DNA of 64,000 nt. Origin: Anthopleura xanthogrammica (lineage: Eukaryota > Cnidaria > Anthozoa > Actiniaria > Actiniidae). Shown one piece after another: positions 46,540 to 58,194 of the stretch. The position numbers were made by a program, and so were the translations under genes. Position 1 is the first letter of the stretch. Each line of letters begins with the position of its first letter. The stretch spans positions 20,305,078 to 20,369,077 of the forward strand of contig OZ025206.1 in NCBI GenBank assembly GCA_964019055.1, in the 5' to 3' direction. A model generated the notes under the pieces. The model saw only the letters and a list, made by a program, of their open reading frames with translations, was not told the origin of the DNA and searched no databases.

Positions 46540-47060
46540 ATCAGCGTATTTTGTTTCAAACGTTATATTACCTCTAAAGAAAGAAAGTATACTAGAAAAT
46601 AGAACGTGAGAGGGGAGAAATCCCAACCGAACTAGAACAGTATATTGAGTTACAGCCAGTAATTTAACCACACTTTACGATCGTAGGGATGCCCTAACGG
46701 CGAAGCCAGGGACCGCGGAGCGTAATCTTGATCTAGGGGGCTAACGACCACCAAAGACTGGACCACCTAGGGGGGTGTGGGGCATGCTCCCCCCGGAAAA
46801 CATTTGAAATTGAAACCCTCGGAATTTTGAGGGGCATTTGCAACTATTAATTGCTTTAAAGTTATGACAATTTTGCACATTCTGGCTATGAAAAAAAACA
46901 AAACCCGCCTTTCTGATATAAGATAGTAGGAAATAGTTTCACTGAATATAAACCTTTACTATATGTCCTTAATTATCAAAGTTCCAAAATTCTAATTCTT
47001 TTGCGGTTGTTTCTCGACACAAACTCGCTTGACTCTGAGTCTAACTCAGTGTCCGCTCTT
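46540..47060. other. Intergenic stretch
   Basis: No gene. A C/G-rich hairpin-like block, CTAGGGGGGTGTGGGGCATG CTCCCCCC, at 46770-46795 is probably a repeat remnant. Confidence 0.4.
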
Positions 47061-47064
47061 TGTG

Positions 47065-47245
47065 GCAGTTAAGGTTACTGGAGACCTTCAGGGGTATGCT
47101 TCGTTTAAAACTCTCTCTACGCAAAACTTTGAACAAAACCCTACGAAACTATATATCGTTTGAAAGGTCATATGATACAGATTACGAAAAATATAGTTTT
47201 TGAAAGCAATTTATTAATTTGAAACGATGCCGGGGCCTTAAACAC
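47065..47245 (-). repeat. Dispersed repeat ending GGTCTCCAGTAACCTTAAC, copy 1
   Basis: GTTAAGGTTACTGGAGACCT starts the copy, and related internal sequence (GTCATATGATA, AACGATGCCGGGGCC) follows. Copies in the other orientation are at 53555-53742 and, partial, 58195-58278. Confidence 0.6.
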
Positions 47246-47485
47246 AAAACGGATACGTTCCGTAGATGTGAATTAATGGACATGGCGTTAGCGCGTATAT
47301 CCAAAAGAACTTCACTAGGTAAATTAGCGAAAGATAAACTACAAAAATATGTGAGCGTTTTTTGATTTTTTGATTTGATAAAAAGATATCAAATATTTAA
47401 GTTGGAGGAGTGTCGAAATATTTCCATGTCGGCTGACGTTTTACTGCATAAAAGACGAAATAATCAACATTATTATTGCTCTATT

Positions 47486-47544
47486 TCTTTCTTTCTATCT
47501 ATCTTTCTTTCTTTTTTTTTTCTTTCATTCATTTATTCATTCCT

Positions 47545-47620
<76 letters not shown>

Positions 47621-47622
47621 TA
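47486..47622 (+). repeat. (CTTT)n microsatellite
   Basis: A CTTTCTTT array, pure from about 47541 to 47622. Confidence 0.97.
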
Positions 47623-48355
47623 AATTTTCAGGAAAAATAAAAATAATTTGTGCATATAACAGAAATAGAATTTCACGTAACGTGAAGGCTACAAGCCCAA
47701 AACTTTTAATTTCTAATTTTTAATTATAAAAATTGGTCATTTTCTAGAGTTCTGTTAAAAATGGGGGCGAATTTATTTTACGGTAAAGTATGGTTACTTT
47801 TAAACAGCTTTCCTTATTTGCGTTTTTGCGCTTTCTTACCCCAGGGGCCCCGGGGTTCTTACCGCAAATTCAAAAAGGGTAAACTTCCACGTATCTGACG
47901 GCTAAACGAAGTCTGCGATCACTCTCAAAGAGTGATTTTCCCCCAAACGTTTTTGTACAAAGAACAAGACGACATTACAGATATGATTGCATTGTTGTTT
48001 AATAGTCTAAAACTTAACCCAAATTTATCAATAATGACTTGAATTAAAAATGAATTCAGTTAACTTAATTACTACCTCTTGCTGAGAAGGGAGGGGAGGG
48101 AGGGGAGGGAGGGGCCTAGTATTGTTCAGTGAAGGAGGGCTGAGGTTTTATGCGGTAAGCCAAATGATTAGGGAAGGTGTCAACAAAATGTTTTTTTAAT
48201 GAGGCTCAGAATAGTTCATTTGACAATGACAAGTCCCCATCCCCATTGAGTTTTCTTTTTCCCTTATTACAATACTAACGTTAGCCTATCATTTTAATAA
48301 TCTAATCCCTTAACTTAGACGTTTTTTTCCAGTTCCAAGGCGCATGGATGAGTCT

Positions 48356-51300
48356 TTACACGTCACATTGGGGTGCACCGAACGTACGATCATTTCTCCA
48401 GCATCCACAAGGTCCCTTCACACAGCGCGAATTTGCACCTGCACATCTGTTAAGGTCAGTGTCATGGAAATATTTCTCATCCTTAACCCTGTTAGCAACA
48501 CTGCCAGAAACCTAGAACATGAAGAAGACGTTAGTTGAACAATACATTAGTTTTGCATTTGAACTTGATTCTTATTTATCAAGGACAACCTCGACCCGAA
48601 ACGACTGCTTCCCGGGTATCCAAGCGAATCCGGGAAAGGGTATAGTATTGTACATTATATACTTGCCTCTCCAACCGGTTTGATGTTGTGTGGAATCCAG
48701 GGAGAGGTTTTCCTATCGTTTCGATAATCATTCCAGTAACCACAGCCTCCAGGGCAATAATCCTAATAAAGTACAAACACACACATATATCTCAGTATAG
48801 GGTTCATAATGAATTTGTTGATGTTGGCCGGGAACCAGCAAGAAGCTTAGGCGTTAATAGAACTTACTTGTTCCCATGAAAATCCCTTTCCATCACACCA
48901 GTTGTCATAGCTACCATGAGCTGATTTACCAACGTAAATCTTGGGATGTTCTTCCGTGTTACTTCGAGTGTACCATCCATCGTGCTGGAACCAGGTCACT
49001 GAGTCCTGTTTCCAAGAGGCACCATTCCTCTTGAAGTTGATGGTGATGTGCTCCCAGTCGTTTTCATGGGCACCCGAGCAGCAATCACAGGTTTTCTGAT
49101 AACCATACCATATCCACCAGACAAGCTGCAAAAAAAAACAAAAAAAACAAATCAGGCATGAACCAAAAAAGGAGCGTTTGATTTACAGTTTCATCAAGTC
49201 ATATAGGTTAATTACCTTGCGGTACCCCCCACAATCTCTGACGGCGTAGTAGATCGGAGCATTGGAATTAAAACCCCTGCACTGATTATCGTTGCTGTCT
49301 GTGGCTTCATCTGGATAACAATTATTCGAAGCACCCCCATCAAAACGCAACTGTGGGATATGGGCTGCTGCAAATTCGCGGTTACTATCTATAAAAGAAA
49401 TTCACAAAAAGGTATAGGCTTTCTTCATTTTAGAATAACCTGAGAGGTGGGTAGCTTATTAAAACAACTAGCTGTTTCATCTTACAGCTTACACTCCTTG
49501 GAATAACCCAAAGCCTTTTTTTGCATGATAACGTCATACCGCTATCAAAATTCCTTGCGCACAGTCGTGGACTCTGCATGTTAGTGAGCACCAATTGCCT
49601 TACACTATCCTTATTACTCAATACAATTTTGAAAAGGTAATAACCACCTGAGTTGACCTTCAGAAGAAACTGACGACAAGCAAATCAGAATTGAGGAGTC
49701 GATAAGCATGTATTTGGATAAGTATTTCCAATGTCCCTGTTCGGCAATTCCTATCTGGAAGGGAATAAGTCATTTGCACTAACAGCTCACGTGACTCTAC
49801 CTCCTTAAATCGATCGAGCAGGTGTGTCTAAACCTCCCCCAGAAATGAAAAGAACACCTCAATATTAGCAAGGAGGCGGAGTTTCAGCTCATAATTTTGA
49901 CTTTAAGAGAAATAACATTCACAGGATGAAATTGGATATTTTTAAGGGAAAATGATAACAAGTCTGGTTTTGAAGCTTGGGGTAGGGTCACGTGACCTTT
50001 TAGTACAAATTGTCTATTCACGACTGATGTAAACTGTCCTCTATGTTACCTGGCACTCTATAAACATCACCGGCCCAGTTTCCACCCAGACCTTCACCGT
50101 ATTGACCACCACAGCCAGTGGATGCTCCGTGCTTGTTGTACGTTTTGTAGGCGGTGGCTCCAGTCCAACACTCCCCGCCGTACTCCATGGCGAATGTCGT
50201 GAAACCTTTCAGTTGGGTAAGGTAAGCACACTTTTGTATGGCGATGTCTTTGGTACCGCTAAAATAACCAAGATTTTGTGGGAGGGCCCTGTCTCCGTTA
50301 ACGTCTTTGAAACAGCCAAGATGGTCTTACAATTGAAAAATATATATGTATAGTTAGTTAATATTGATGTATATTTCAAAATATCATAAAGTTTGGTCGA
50401 ATCGGAGCGGCTATATACGTCACATGCTTTATATTTCTCATTTATATCAGTTTAAAATAAGAAATACTGATCCTGTTGAGACGGTTCAGAGTCATAGTCC
50501 GTAAGAATCAAGCAAATTTAAAAAACATCCGGCCAGCCAACCTCACGGATTTTGCTCAAACTTGGTATATAAACTTGGTTTAGCGTCCTAAATATACTAA
50601 ATGGATAATATTTTGTCAAAAAAAAAAAAAAAAAATATGGAAAAATTTGTGCCAGTCAATCTCTCGGATTTTGCTCAAACTTGGTATATAAACAGGGTTT
50701 GGCGTCCTAAATACGAAGTGCATAAAATTTTGTCAAAAAAAATTACGTAAAAATTGGGGGGGGGGGGGGGGGTCAGTTTTAGGGGCCGTGGATGGCTAGT
50801 TACAAGGCTGTTAGAGCACCGTTTTGGTAGCGCTCCAAAACATATAAGCATTTATATTTTGGAAAATATTTTGGTATCAAAATAAACCTCTATTCATATA
50901 CTTTGGTTGCACATAGTAAACCTGACAATTATTTAAACAGCTTAGCAAACTACCTCCACCTTTGTAAACAGCTCTCAAACATGAGGTAATTCTAGAAGTC
51001 GATATCTCTACTGGTATGTCGATTTAGAAATTGTCTTTGCTACTGAACATAGTTCGATTATAGCTTGTTTCATTTTCATTTCAAGTAAAAAACTGGGCAA
51101 GTATTAATGCGCCGCTGCACGATATTGTCAAACATATATAATATATGCATTTTTGTAGACTCCAGCTCCGCTTCCTGTTAATAGTCTTATTCTTCCCCTA
51201 CACTAAAAGCTGTAAAAAAAGTGCTTTATATTTATCTTACTGAGCAATAATTAAAGCATTGTTTCTTCAATCCAAAACAATAAAAAAAACCTACCTGGTT

Positions 51301-51790
51301 TTACGACGTACGCATCAAGGGCCCAGTTACCACCCAGACCTTGACTACAGCCAGTGGATGCTCCGTGCTTGTTGTACGTTTCAAAGGCGGTGGCTCCACT
51401 CCAACACTCCCCGCCGTTTTGAAGGGCGAATGTAGTGAAGCCTAACCTTTTAACATGCTCAGCACACTGTTCTATTGCGGTATCTTTAGAATTTTTAAGA
51501 TCAACAATACTTTGTGGGAGAGCCCTTTCCTCGGCATTGTCTTTGAAACAGCCAAGATGTGTGTATTCTAGAACTAAAAAAGCATCCAAATATTCACAAT
51601 CTATCAGTGTCAATATGTTTGTTATATTCATTATATACCTCCTCAGAGATACAAAACTTTGTCAATTGAAAGGGAGCGTTGATTCAAAGTGGTTACTAGC
51701 AGACATTTTCGGTTTTATCTTACCTGCATTAACCTCGGAAACAATCACTGCGATGACCACAAAGGTGATTATCGGCCGGAACAACCCCAT
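48356..51790 (-). CDS. Secreted WSC-like/VPS62 (DUF946)-like protein
   Basis: Seven exons by my reading: 51724-51790, 51295-51567, 50050-50325, 49216-49388, 48868-49125, 48663-48762, 48356-48438. They total 1230 nt (409 residues plus TAA), with every junction in frame. Residues 1-22 are a signal peptide (MGLFRPIITFVVIAVIVSEV, then NA). Residues ~23-113 and ~114-205 are two WSC-like domains (HLGCFKD, RALPQ, GFTTFA, GGECW, ATA, TYNKHGASTGC, GLGGNWA), each on one phase 1-1 exon. The rest is VPS62/DUF946-like: IPQLRFD, SNAPIYYAVRDCGG, LVWWIWYGYQ, GAHENDWEHITINF, YTRSNTEEHPKIYVGKSAHG, then a Cys-rich tail ending GAPQCDV. WSC domains bind glycans in other proteins; DUF946 has no settled role. Probably extracellular, perhaps surface- or mucus-related (inference). 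The last intron could be cut differently. Confidence 0.85.
50525..50775 (-). repeat. Tandem duplication inside an intron of the WSC/VPS62-like gene
   Basis: CTCACGGATTTTGCTCAAAC TTGGTATATAAAC...GCGTCCTAAATA...ATTTTGTCAAAAAA occurs at about 50540-50625 and again, with CTCTCGG, at 50662-50740. A poly-A run separates the copies and a poly-G run follows at 50757-50772. It lies in the 969-nt intron between the two WSC exons. Confidence 0.8.
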
Positions 51791-51865
51791 CCTTAAAATT
51801 AAAGAAAGTGGGATGATGTGTGTCGCCTTGCTTAAAAGTTATAAATGTCAATGTCAATGCAAAGG

Positions 51866-52162
51866 CCCTGTTACACTGTGCAATTTTCCCAGCAACTTGT
51901 CTCGCCGTTGCGAGACAAGTTGCTGGAGAATTGCATAGTGTAACAGGGGTTGTCTCGCAATTTTTGTTGTCACGCGTAGCGTTGCGTATAGTTCTACGTT
52001 TCGCAACGGATTGCAGCAACTGCAGCAACTTGTCTCGCAATTTTAAGGGATATTTTTCAAGTCGTTGCAAGTTGCTGAGTGTAACACCTCACCCCGCCAA
52101 GCTGTAACGCTACATTTTCAAACATTGCAAGACAAGTTGCTGAGAAAATTGCGCCGTGTAAC
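51866..52162. mobile_element. Nested inverted-repeat MITE upstream of the WSC/VPS62-like gene
   Basis: The outer ends GTTACACTGTGCAATTTTCC...AGCAACTTGTCTCGC (51870) and GACAAGTTGCTGAGAAAATT GCGCCGTGTAAC (to 52162) are inverted copies. Inside, 51866-51949 is itself a near-perfect palindrome of the same sequence, and further AGCAACTTGTCTCGCAA units follow. It starts about 75 bp upstream of the gene's ATG and may overlap its promoter or 5' UTR. Confidence 0.8.
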
Positions 52163-52383
52163 AAAAACTTAAGTCATGGCGTCAAAGTCATTCTTATATA
52201 TGATCTACCAGAGCAAATGCAAATTCGGGTAACCCTAGACCCACAGGAGCTAATCGTCACCTTAAAATGAGGTGTTATTGCATTTTATGCTGTTTTTTTT
52301 CTACTTGAGAAAGGGTTAGGAGAGAGTGTAATATTTTGCACTCTCTTTTTTACAAACAAAAAAAAAAAAAAAAAAAAAAAAAC

Positions 52384-52510
52384 ACCGAAAAACTGGAGAA
52401 CTCGGAGGAAAATACTCAAATCAAGTGAGAGACCCAACAAACACAAAGTCAAGAAATCGGACCCGACACCCCAATGAGAGGTGAGAGACGAGAGGCAAGA
52501 GGCGAGAAGT
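52384..52510 (-). mobile_element. SINE relic
   Basis: Reverse-complement body blocks (GAAAAACTGGAGAACTCGGA, CTCAAATCAAGTGAGAGACC, AAATCGGACCC) and a degenerate GAGAGGTGAGAGACGAGAGG head, next to a poly-A run at 52360-52382. Confidence 0.55.
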
Positions 52511-52514
52511 GCTA

Positions 52515-53325
52515 CACTAGACTCCTTAGTTGTTCAAGTTCTTCATGAAGTAAAGGTCATACCACTTTTTCAACTTACCTTTATTCAGTCTTCAATTCTC
52601 AGTAGCTGAACACTTGTAGGCTTCTGACTACCTTAACATTGGATTCTCCTTGCGGAGCATACAGTGTTTGATACATTTCCAATCCTCCTTTCTGTTTTTA
52701 TATCCTCCTTGTTATTGAAACACTAACCTGACTTATTAGCATGCAGTTAAAAAATGCCACTAGCTACATTAATCATTTTTTGACTTGTAAACATGAATGT
52801 TATTTTTAAAGAGGCACTTGGATGAAAACGCCCCATCTTTTGAAAGTCCGAATAATTTAAGTATTGAAGACAATATGACTCAATCATGATTATGAAAACC
52901 AGACTGGCGAAAATTTTAGCCTGGAGCTACTTGCAGTTGAGAAATTTTAGTTTAAAAACTAAAAGAACAATAGGTTTGAGTAAATGACGTCATTTACTGA
53001 CAATTTAGATGCTAAAAACAATCGATAATTTTTATCCCCTACTTTTGACTGTGAAGAAAATGTGCTGCTTGGCTACTATTGGAGCCATAAAGATAAATTT
53101 AACCAAGTTTCAAGTCATTTCCAATTTTCATCGATTTTCCAAGTGCCCCTTTAACGCAAAACTAAATGATTATTTTTAAAGGTATCTTTATTTGGATACA
53201 TTTTTTACCTTTATCGAGATAAGATTATTGTATTAGGTGCTAGAAATAGGTATTACTAACTTTTTCATCAAGAAAAGAACACTAATTCCCGGACCAGTTT
53301 TGTAGTTTATCAACCGCTATTTGAC
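52515..53325. other. Intergenic stretch
   Basis: No gene or clear repeat supported. Confidence 0.4.
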
Positions 53326-53330
53326 GTATA

Positions 53331-53486
53331 GACCCTTTTAATAAATCATACAATGCTTTTAATTATTTTCCGCGTTTGTCGTCAAATTTACTTCTTTACA
53401 AATTTGTTCTTTTGAATGAAATTGAAAAGAACAAATTTGACAACAAAGGCGGAAAATAAAGCATTGTAGGATTTATTAAAAGGGTC
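53331..53486. mobile_element. 156-bp palindromic MITE, TA-flanked
   Basis: The left arm GACCCTTTTAATAAATCATA CAATGCTTT and the right arm AAAGCATTGTAGGATTTATT AAAAGGGTC extend inward for about 60 bp each. TA (within TATA) flanks both ends. Confidence 0.8.
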
Positions 53487-53554
53487 TATAGTGCAGTTGT
53501 TTTAATATTCATTATTCATATCTAGAACTTCAGTGTCCAAATTGTGTTCTATGG

Positions 53555-53742
53555 CCCCGGAGTCGTTTCGGTTTAAAAAATTGCTTTCTGAAAATATATT
53601 TTTTGTAGACATTGTAATATTTATCATATGACCTTTAAAAGATATATATATATATATCCATTCTTTTCAGGGTTTTGTTGTAAACGAAAGCGAAACATGC
53701 ATATATGCATGTCACTGGGGGTCTCCAGTAACCTTAACAAAT
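53555..53742 (+). repeat. Dispersed repeat ending GGTCTCCAGTAACCTTAAC, copy 2
   Basis: GGCCCCGGAGTCGTTTCGGT, ATCATATGACCTTT and GGGGGTCTCCAGTAACCTTA AC match the reverse of 47065-47245. A short (TA)n run sits at 53645-53656. Confidence 0.6.
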
Positions 53743-54704
53743 GCCGCCTACCCGAGGGAAAAAATGAGACATAAAGCATAAACACCAAACAATAATTTGA
53801 AAAACTATTAATAGTGTGGCTAGCCTCGATGAGTTCAAGGTAAGGTTTTCTTATTGAAATGCCATGCTCTCTACTTCAAAACCATACGTACATGTCTATA
53901 TTTTAAAAATAGGTATGTCCGTTTGTGCCCTTTAGCCTTCTGATTGGTTGGCGATATGCACCAATCAAATAGCAGGCCTAGGATTTTCGATCGGAAGGAA
54001 TGTTGTCATGTCGCTGTGTTTTATCTTTTCTTTCTTCGAGAAATTAAAGGTTCAATCTTATGAAATACTCATATATTTCTGGACAATTTGATTAGACACT
54101 GATAAAATATAAATGCAGCTGAAGTGTTTTCCCCCCGATAATCTATTCATAACGATGCGAAAAACGAGCAAATCTATACCGCTTTCGTGGAGTCTCCCGC
54201 GTAAAGTCTTTTCTTTTCCTTTGAGAATTACTGAACATCCAAAGCATGCACCACTCATGTTGTGACTTATTTCGATTACTATAAACAGTGTACCAATCGC
54301 ATATATCTAAAATCAAGAATCATTGTAGTTTTCTATGTGCTTTCCTTTGCTGTCGAAACCTTTAATATAAGCTAAGTTAGATATAGAACACGGACTTCTA
54401 CGAATGATTTTAGCTTTATGAGAACAAACAATACTACGGGGAAAAAGACAAAACAAACTAGAGTAAATGCATGAATATGTGCAAACTTTGCTAAAGTAAC
54501 AATCTTATTGATCGACAATATACCTTTCAAAACCAAACAACGCATAAGGAGCTTTACGGGATCTCATTCTTAAATTTTTGCAAAATCTAAGTTAAGTCCA
54601 GAGACAAACATCAATCTATTATAATCACAACAGTGTTCAATATTATTTTTCATCCTAACCGTACAAATGCATGCAGATGTCTTCCTTGCTTGATTTTCCT
54701 TTAT

Positions 54705-54763
<59 letters not shown>

Positions 54764-56890
54764 GGGTTAGTTTATATAGCGCCAATATCCTTTAGTTCAA
54801 AGACGCTTTACAGGCTGTATAAAAAGAAAGTTTGTTGCTGGTATATAAAAATTGGATTAAAAGTACAGAAATAATATTTATAATATTTAAAAAGAATACA
54901 CTATACATTATAATTTCGATTTCAATAAATATAGACAATATCAAATGCAAACAAATTATATATTTTTTATAATTTTATATTTATTATATTATTTATAAAA
55001 TTCAAATAAGAAAACATTTTAAGGTGTGTTAAAATGATAAGACTAATCAAAAGCACAAGTGAATAAGAATGTTTTAAGACCTCTTTTGAAATGGGAAAAA
55101 TCATCACAAGAGCGAATTGATTGAGGGAGACGATTCCATAGCTCAGGAGCAGCAACTGAAAAGGCTCTTCTTCCATATTTTTTAAGTCTGAAAGAGCCTT
55201 TCGTCAGAAACCTCCCAGATGAAGATCTGAGAGACCGAGAGGGTACATAAGGATTAATAAGTTCACGAATGTAAAGGGGAGCTGCATTAGTCGATGCTTT
55301 GAAAGTTAACAAGAGAATCTTAAGATTAATACGCTGCTCTACAGGCAACCAGTGTAGGCGATGTAGAACAGGAGTAATGTGATCATTTTTATGGCAACAA
55401 GACACTACCCGTGCCGCTGCGTTTTGAACATGCTGGAGTTTTTGTAATAGATAATTAGGTAGACCAAAATACAAGGAATTACAGCTATCAAGCTTAGAAG
55501 AAATTAAAGCATGGACGAGAGTCTCACAGGCTTCAAGAGAAATATATCTACGAATACTCCATATGTTTTTAATGTAGAAAAATGATGTTTTGCAGACGGA
55601 AGTGATCTGCTTTTCGAGAGATAAATTTCCATCAAAAATAACTCCTAAGTCACAGACACAGGAAGAAGGGAAGATTTCAAAGTTTGAAAAATTTAGAGAA
55701 CCAACTGATGGCATTGGTTGATGTGCAGCAGACAAAACAAGGACCTCAGTTTTGTCAGTATTTAATTTCAATTTGTTTCTGGTCATCCATTTATCAATGT
55801 CACCAACACAAGCCTCAATTTTACATTTGGCGTCTTCAAGCGCCGTCAACGAGGATGATTCAAATGTAATGTACAGCTGTGTATCATCAGCATATAGATG
55901 AAACTTCAACGCATGTTCACGCAAGATATCTCCAACAGGGGAAGTGTAAATAAGAAACAATATTGGCCCCAGTATAGAACCTTGAGGCATTCCACAATTA
56001 AAGAATCGAGTTGTTGAACTGCCACCCTGGACATGAACACGAAACCGTCTGTCACTTAAATATGATTTAAACCACTCAAGAGCAGATTCACACACTCCAA
56101 ACCTTGAACGCAATCTATGAAGTAGCAGTTTATGATTTACGGTATCAAATGCCGCAGAAAGGTCTAACAATACAAGAATAACAGAGCGTTGGTTGTCAAT
56201 TGCTTGTAATATATCATTTTGCACTCTGAGCAGAGCAGTCTCACAGCTGTGATGCCTTTTGTAAGCAGATTGAAAAGTCTCATGCAAGTTATTATTTTCA
56301 AGGTGCTCTATAAGCTGAGCAGCCACAGCCTTTTCAATTGCTTTAGAAATAAATTTCAAATTTGAAATAGGCCTGAAACTGGAAAGTTCTTCTGGTGACA
56401 AACTCTGTTTCTTAAGAATAGGTTTGATTATAGCTTCCTTCAAAGACGTTGGCATAGAAGCAGTAGATAAAGAAAGGTTGACAATCTTAAGGATCACTGG
56501 AAGAAGCTTATCAGAGCAGTCTTTCAAGATACTGCCAGGCACAGGATCAAGCTCACAAGACTTAGAGGCTAAAGACAGAATATGTTTAGAGACAGGATCT
56601 TCAAAAGAGACTTCCTTGAAGGATGAAAGATAGCTATTTAATGCAATAGGTTTAAGTAAAACATCGTGATTAACAGATGAATCAAAACCTACTTGGATAC
56701 TCTATATTTTATCTTCAAAAAAGTCAGCAAAAGAATTTGAAAGATGACTAGAGGAGGAAGACGAGGGAAAAAGTTGATCAACCTTCATATGTGTTAATTT
56801 TTGAAAAGTCGAAAAAAGAACCTTTTGATTAGATTGGTTTTCAGAAATGATGTTTGAATAGAATTCGCCCTTAGCTGCTTTAATTAGAGC
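54705..56890 (-). mobile_element. 5'-truncated CR1/L2-like LINE
   Basis: Runs on the minus strand from a truncated left side near 56890 through the reverse transcriptase frame to a 3' UTR ending TATATAAACTAACCC, followed by a (TTA)n tail (54705-54763). The RT frame is open for about 500 codons. Upstream the same frame continues to about 56885 with one stop near 56703 (FFEDKI*SIQVGF) and another near 56910. The AP-endonuclease part is missing, which is the usual 5' truncation. A scrap of the same family is at 24826-25165. Confidence 0.85.
55043..56542 (-). CDS. LINE reverse transcriptase ORF (partial)
   Basis: About 499 residues, without a true start since the element is truncated. RT motifs in order: LSSFRPISNLKFISKAIEK (motif 1-2 region, ~53-72), QSAYKRHHSCETALL (~91-105), VILVLLDLSAAFDTVNHKLL with the catalytic Asp (~120-139), GMPQGSILGPILFLIYTSPV (~182-201), YADDTQLYITF, the YADD catalytic box (~217), then LNTDKTEVLVL (~257-267) and DLGVIFDGNLSLEKQI. 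The C-terminus has LHWLPVEQRINLKILLLTFK and AAPELWNRLPQSIR, typical of CR1/L2-type elements in marine invertebrates. It copied element RNA at nicked target DNA. Key residues are intact, so the insertion is relatively young although truncated. Confidence 0.92.
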   Translation of the reverse strand: MPGSILKDCSDKLLPVILKIVNLSLSTASMPTSLKEAIIKPILKKQSLSPEELSSFRPISNLKFISKAIEKAVAAQLIEHLENNNLHETFQSAYKRHHSCETALLRVQNDILQAIDNQRSVILVLLDLSAAFDTVNHKLLLHRLRSRFGVCESALEWFKSYLSDRRFRVHVQGGSSTTRFFNCGMPQGSILGPILFLIYTSPVGDILREHALKFHLYADDTQLYITFESSSLTALEDAKCKIEACVGDIDKWMTRNKLKLNTDKTEVLVLSAAHQPMPSVGSLNFSNFEIFPSSCVCDLGVIFDGNLSLEKQITSVCKTSFFYIKNIWSIRRYISLEACETLVHALISSKLDSCNSLYFGLPNYLLQKLQHVQNAAARVVSCCHKNDHITPVLHRLHWLPVEQRINLKILLLTFKASTNAAPLYIRELINPYVPSRSLRSSSGRFLTKGSFRLKKYGRRAFSVAAPELWNRLPQSIRSCDDFSHFKRGLKTFLFTCAFD

Positions 56891-57169
56891 ACGAACTACA
56901 TATTACTTTACATACTTTATCACCTCAAAAGCAAAAGCACGAAAGAACTCAGTTGTGTGTAAGGCTCAAACTGTCAAGAAGAAGATCCAGACGATTCAGA
57001 AGATCCAGACGATTTCAAACACTTTTTCCTTTGTGGTACTCCAACCGAATTGATAACATTTTGTGAAATGTGTATATGATCGTACCATACTGTGAAATAC
57101 TTCATCATCACTAACGACCTTACTCGCCTTTAGATTCTCATGTAGGTCAGTGGAAGAGCGTCAAAAGGC

Positions 57170-58158
57170 CGGGTAAAAGCGACAAATATGTCTTTTCAAG
57201 TTAAAAGTTTTCAAGTACACACTTGCCGTGAACGAGTCGCCAGTGCTCAGACCATGTGCTTTGGATATCATTGCCTCCTGTAGCTTGAAGAATTTCACTG
57301 CTATTTTCTTTGCCGAATGGTGAATAATCTGGAGATTTTATCTCAAGACTGGGTCAATTAACTTCGACAACTTGGGATCAATTAAATTGTGATAAATAGC
57401 TGAATTTGTCTCTCTATAACTACTCAACAGTTCAGTTGCCGGTAAGATTTGATTTTAAGCTTAACTATTTGTAAATAAAAACAAGCGTCCTACTCGCTGT
57501 ATTTTTCCTGAACGAAAAAAAATTGCTTTAAAACTATTGTTAGCTTTTTTCGCTATATTGTATATGTGGTTTTGAATTTATTTTATTGAAAAAAACAGGT
57601 AATAAAATGAAAACGTTCAAAGCTCCATCTCAAATTGTTTTGCGAAAACTAGAAAAACAAACCATTCCAGCTGAGTTGATCGCCTTGCCCGAAAGGAATT
57701 ATGGGTCACTATTTTTGGTTAGCATTTTTTGAGCATTTTCCGAGTATACAATGTAGACTTTTCTTGTTGATTGAAATATAATTCCGCCATAAATTCGACT
57801 AGCCTTTACGATTAATTCAAAGAAGGAAGAACTCGTATTTCATAAATTCTCTTAGAATAATGGGTAATGCTAATCAAAATACGATGTCGAATCTTCAATT
57901 TTGATTGGTTGACATTGAGTTTGTTCTGAAAGTCAACTCAACTGGTTTATTACTACAAAATATACTTTATTATGCCTTGAATTTTTCTAGTAATCATAAT
58001 TTGAGGCATTCCTATGTGGGAATTTTCCTGGGGAAATTTACCGCTTTTGGCCGTGTTTCAATAGCAACTTAATTGGGACTCAACAGAGTACAATTAACGA
58101 ACTAATTGTCCTCCTCTCAACCAATCAGAATGAAGAAATTTTGTCAAGTGTATTATAA
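57170..58158 (+). mobile_element. Truncated second copy of the 45.3-46.5 kb element
   Basis: AAAAGCGACAAATATGTC, GTGAACGAGTCGCCAGTG, GCTTGAAGAATTTCACTG, GGCCGTGTTTCAATAGCAAC and the right end TTTTGTCAAGTGTATTATAA follow the order of the 45281-46473 copy. The matching left end is missing and the LINE lies just beyond. Confidence 0.7.
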
Positions 58159-58194
58159 AAAGAAAATATTAATATCTATTTTTTTACGGTTTTG

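Noticed and set aside
47375..47623. Leu-Ser-Phe repeat frame
   Set aside because: CTTT microsatellite artefact.
50102..50353. 83-residue plus-strand frame
   Set aside because: Antisense of the second WSC-like exon of the minus-strand gene.
51435..52107. Overlapping 95-167 residue frames on both strands
   Set aside because: Antisense shadows of the WSC exon and the signal-peptide exon, plus the inverted repeat at 51866-52162.
54570..54785. Minus-strand frame with a poly-Ile run
   Set aside because: Translation of the (TTA)n tail of the LINE.
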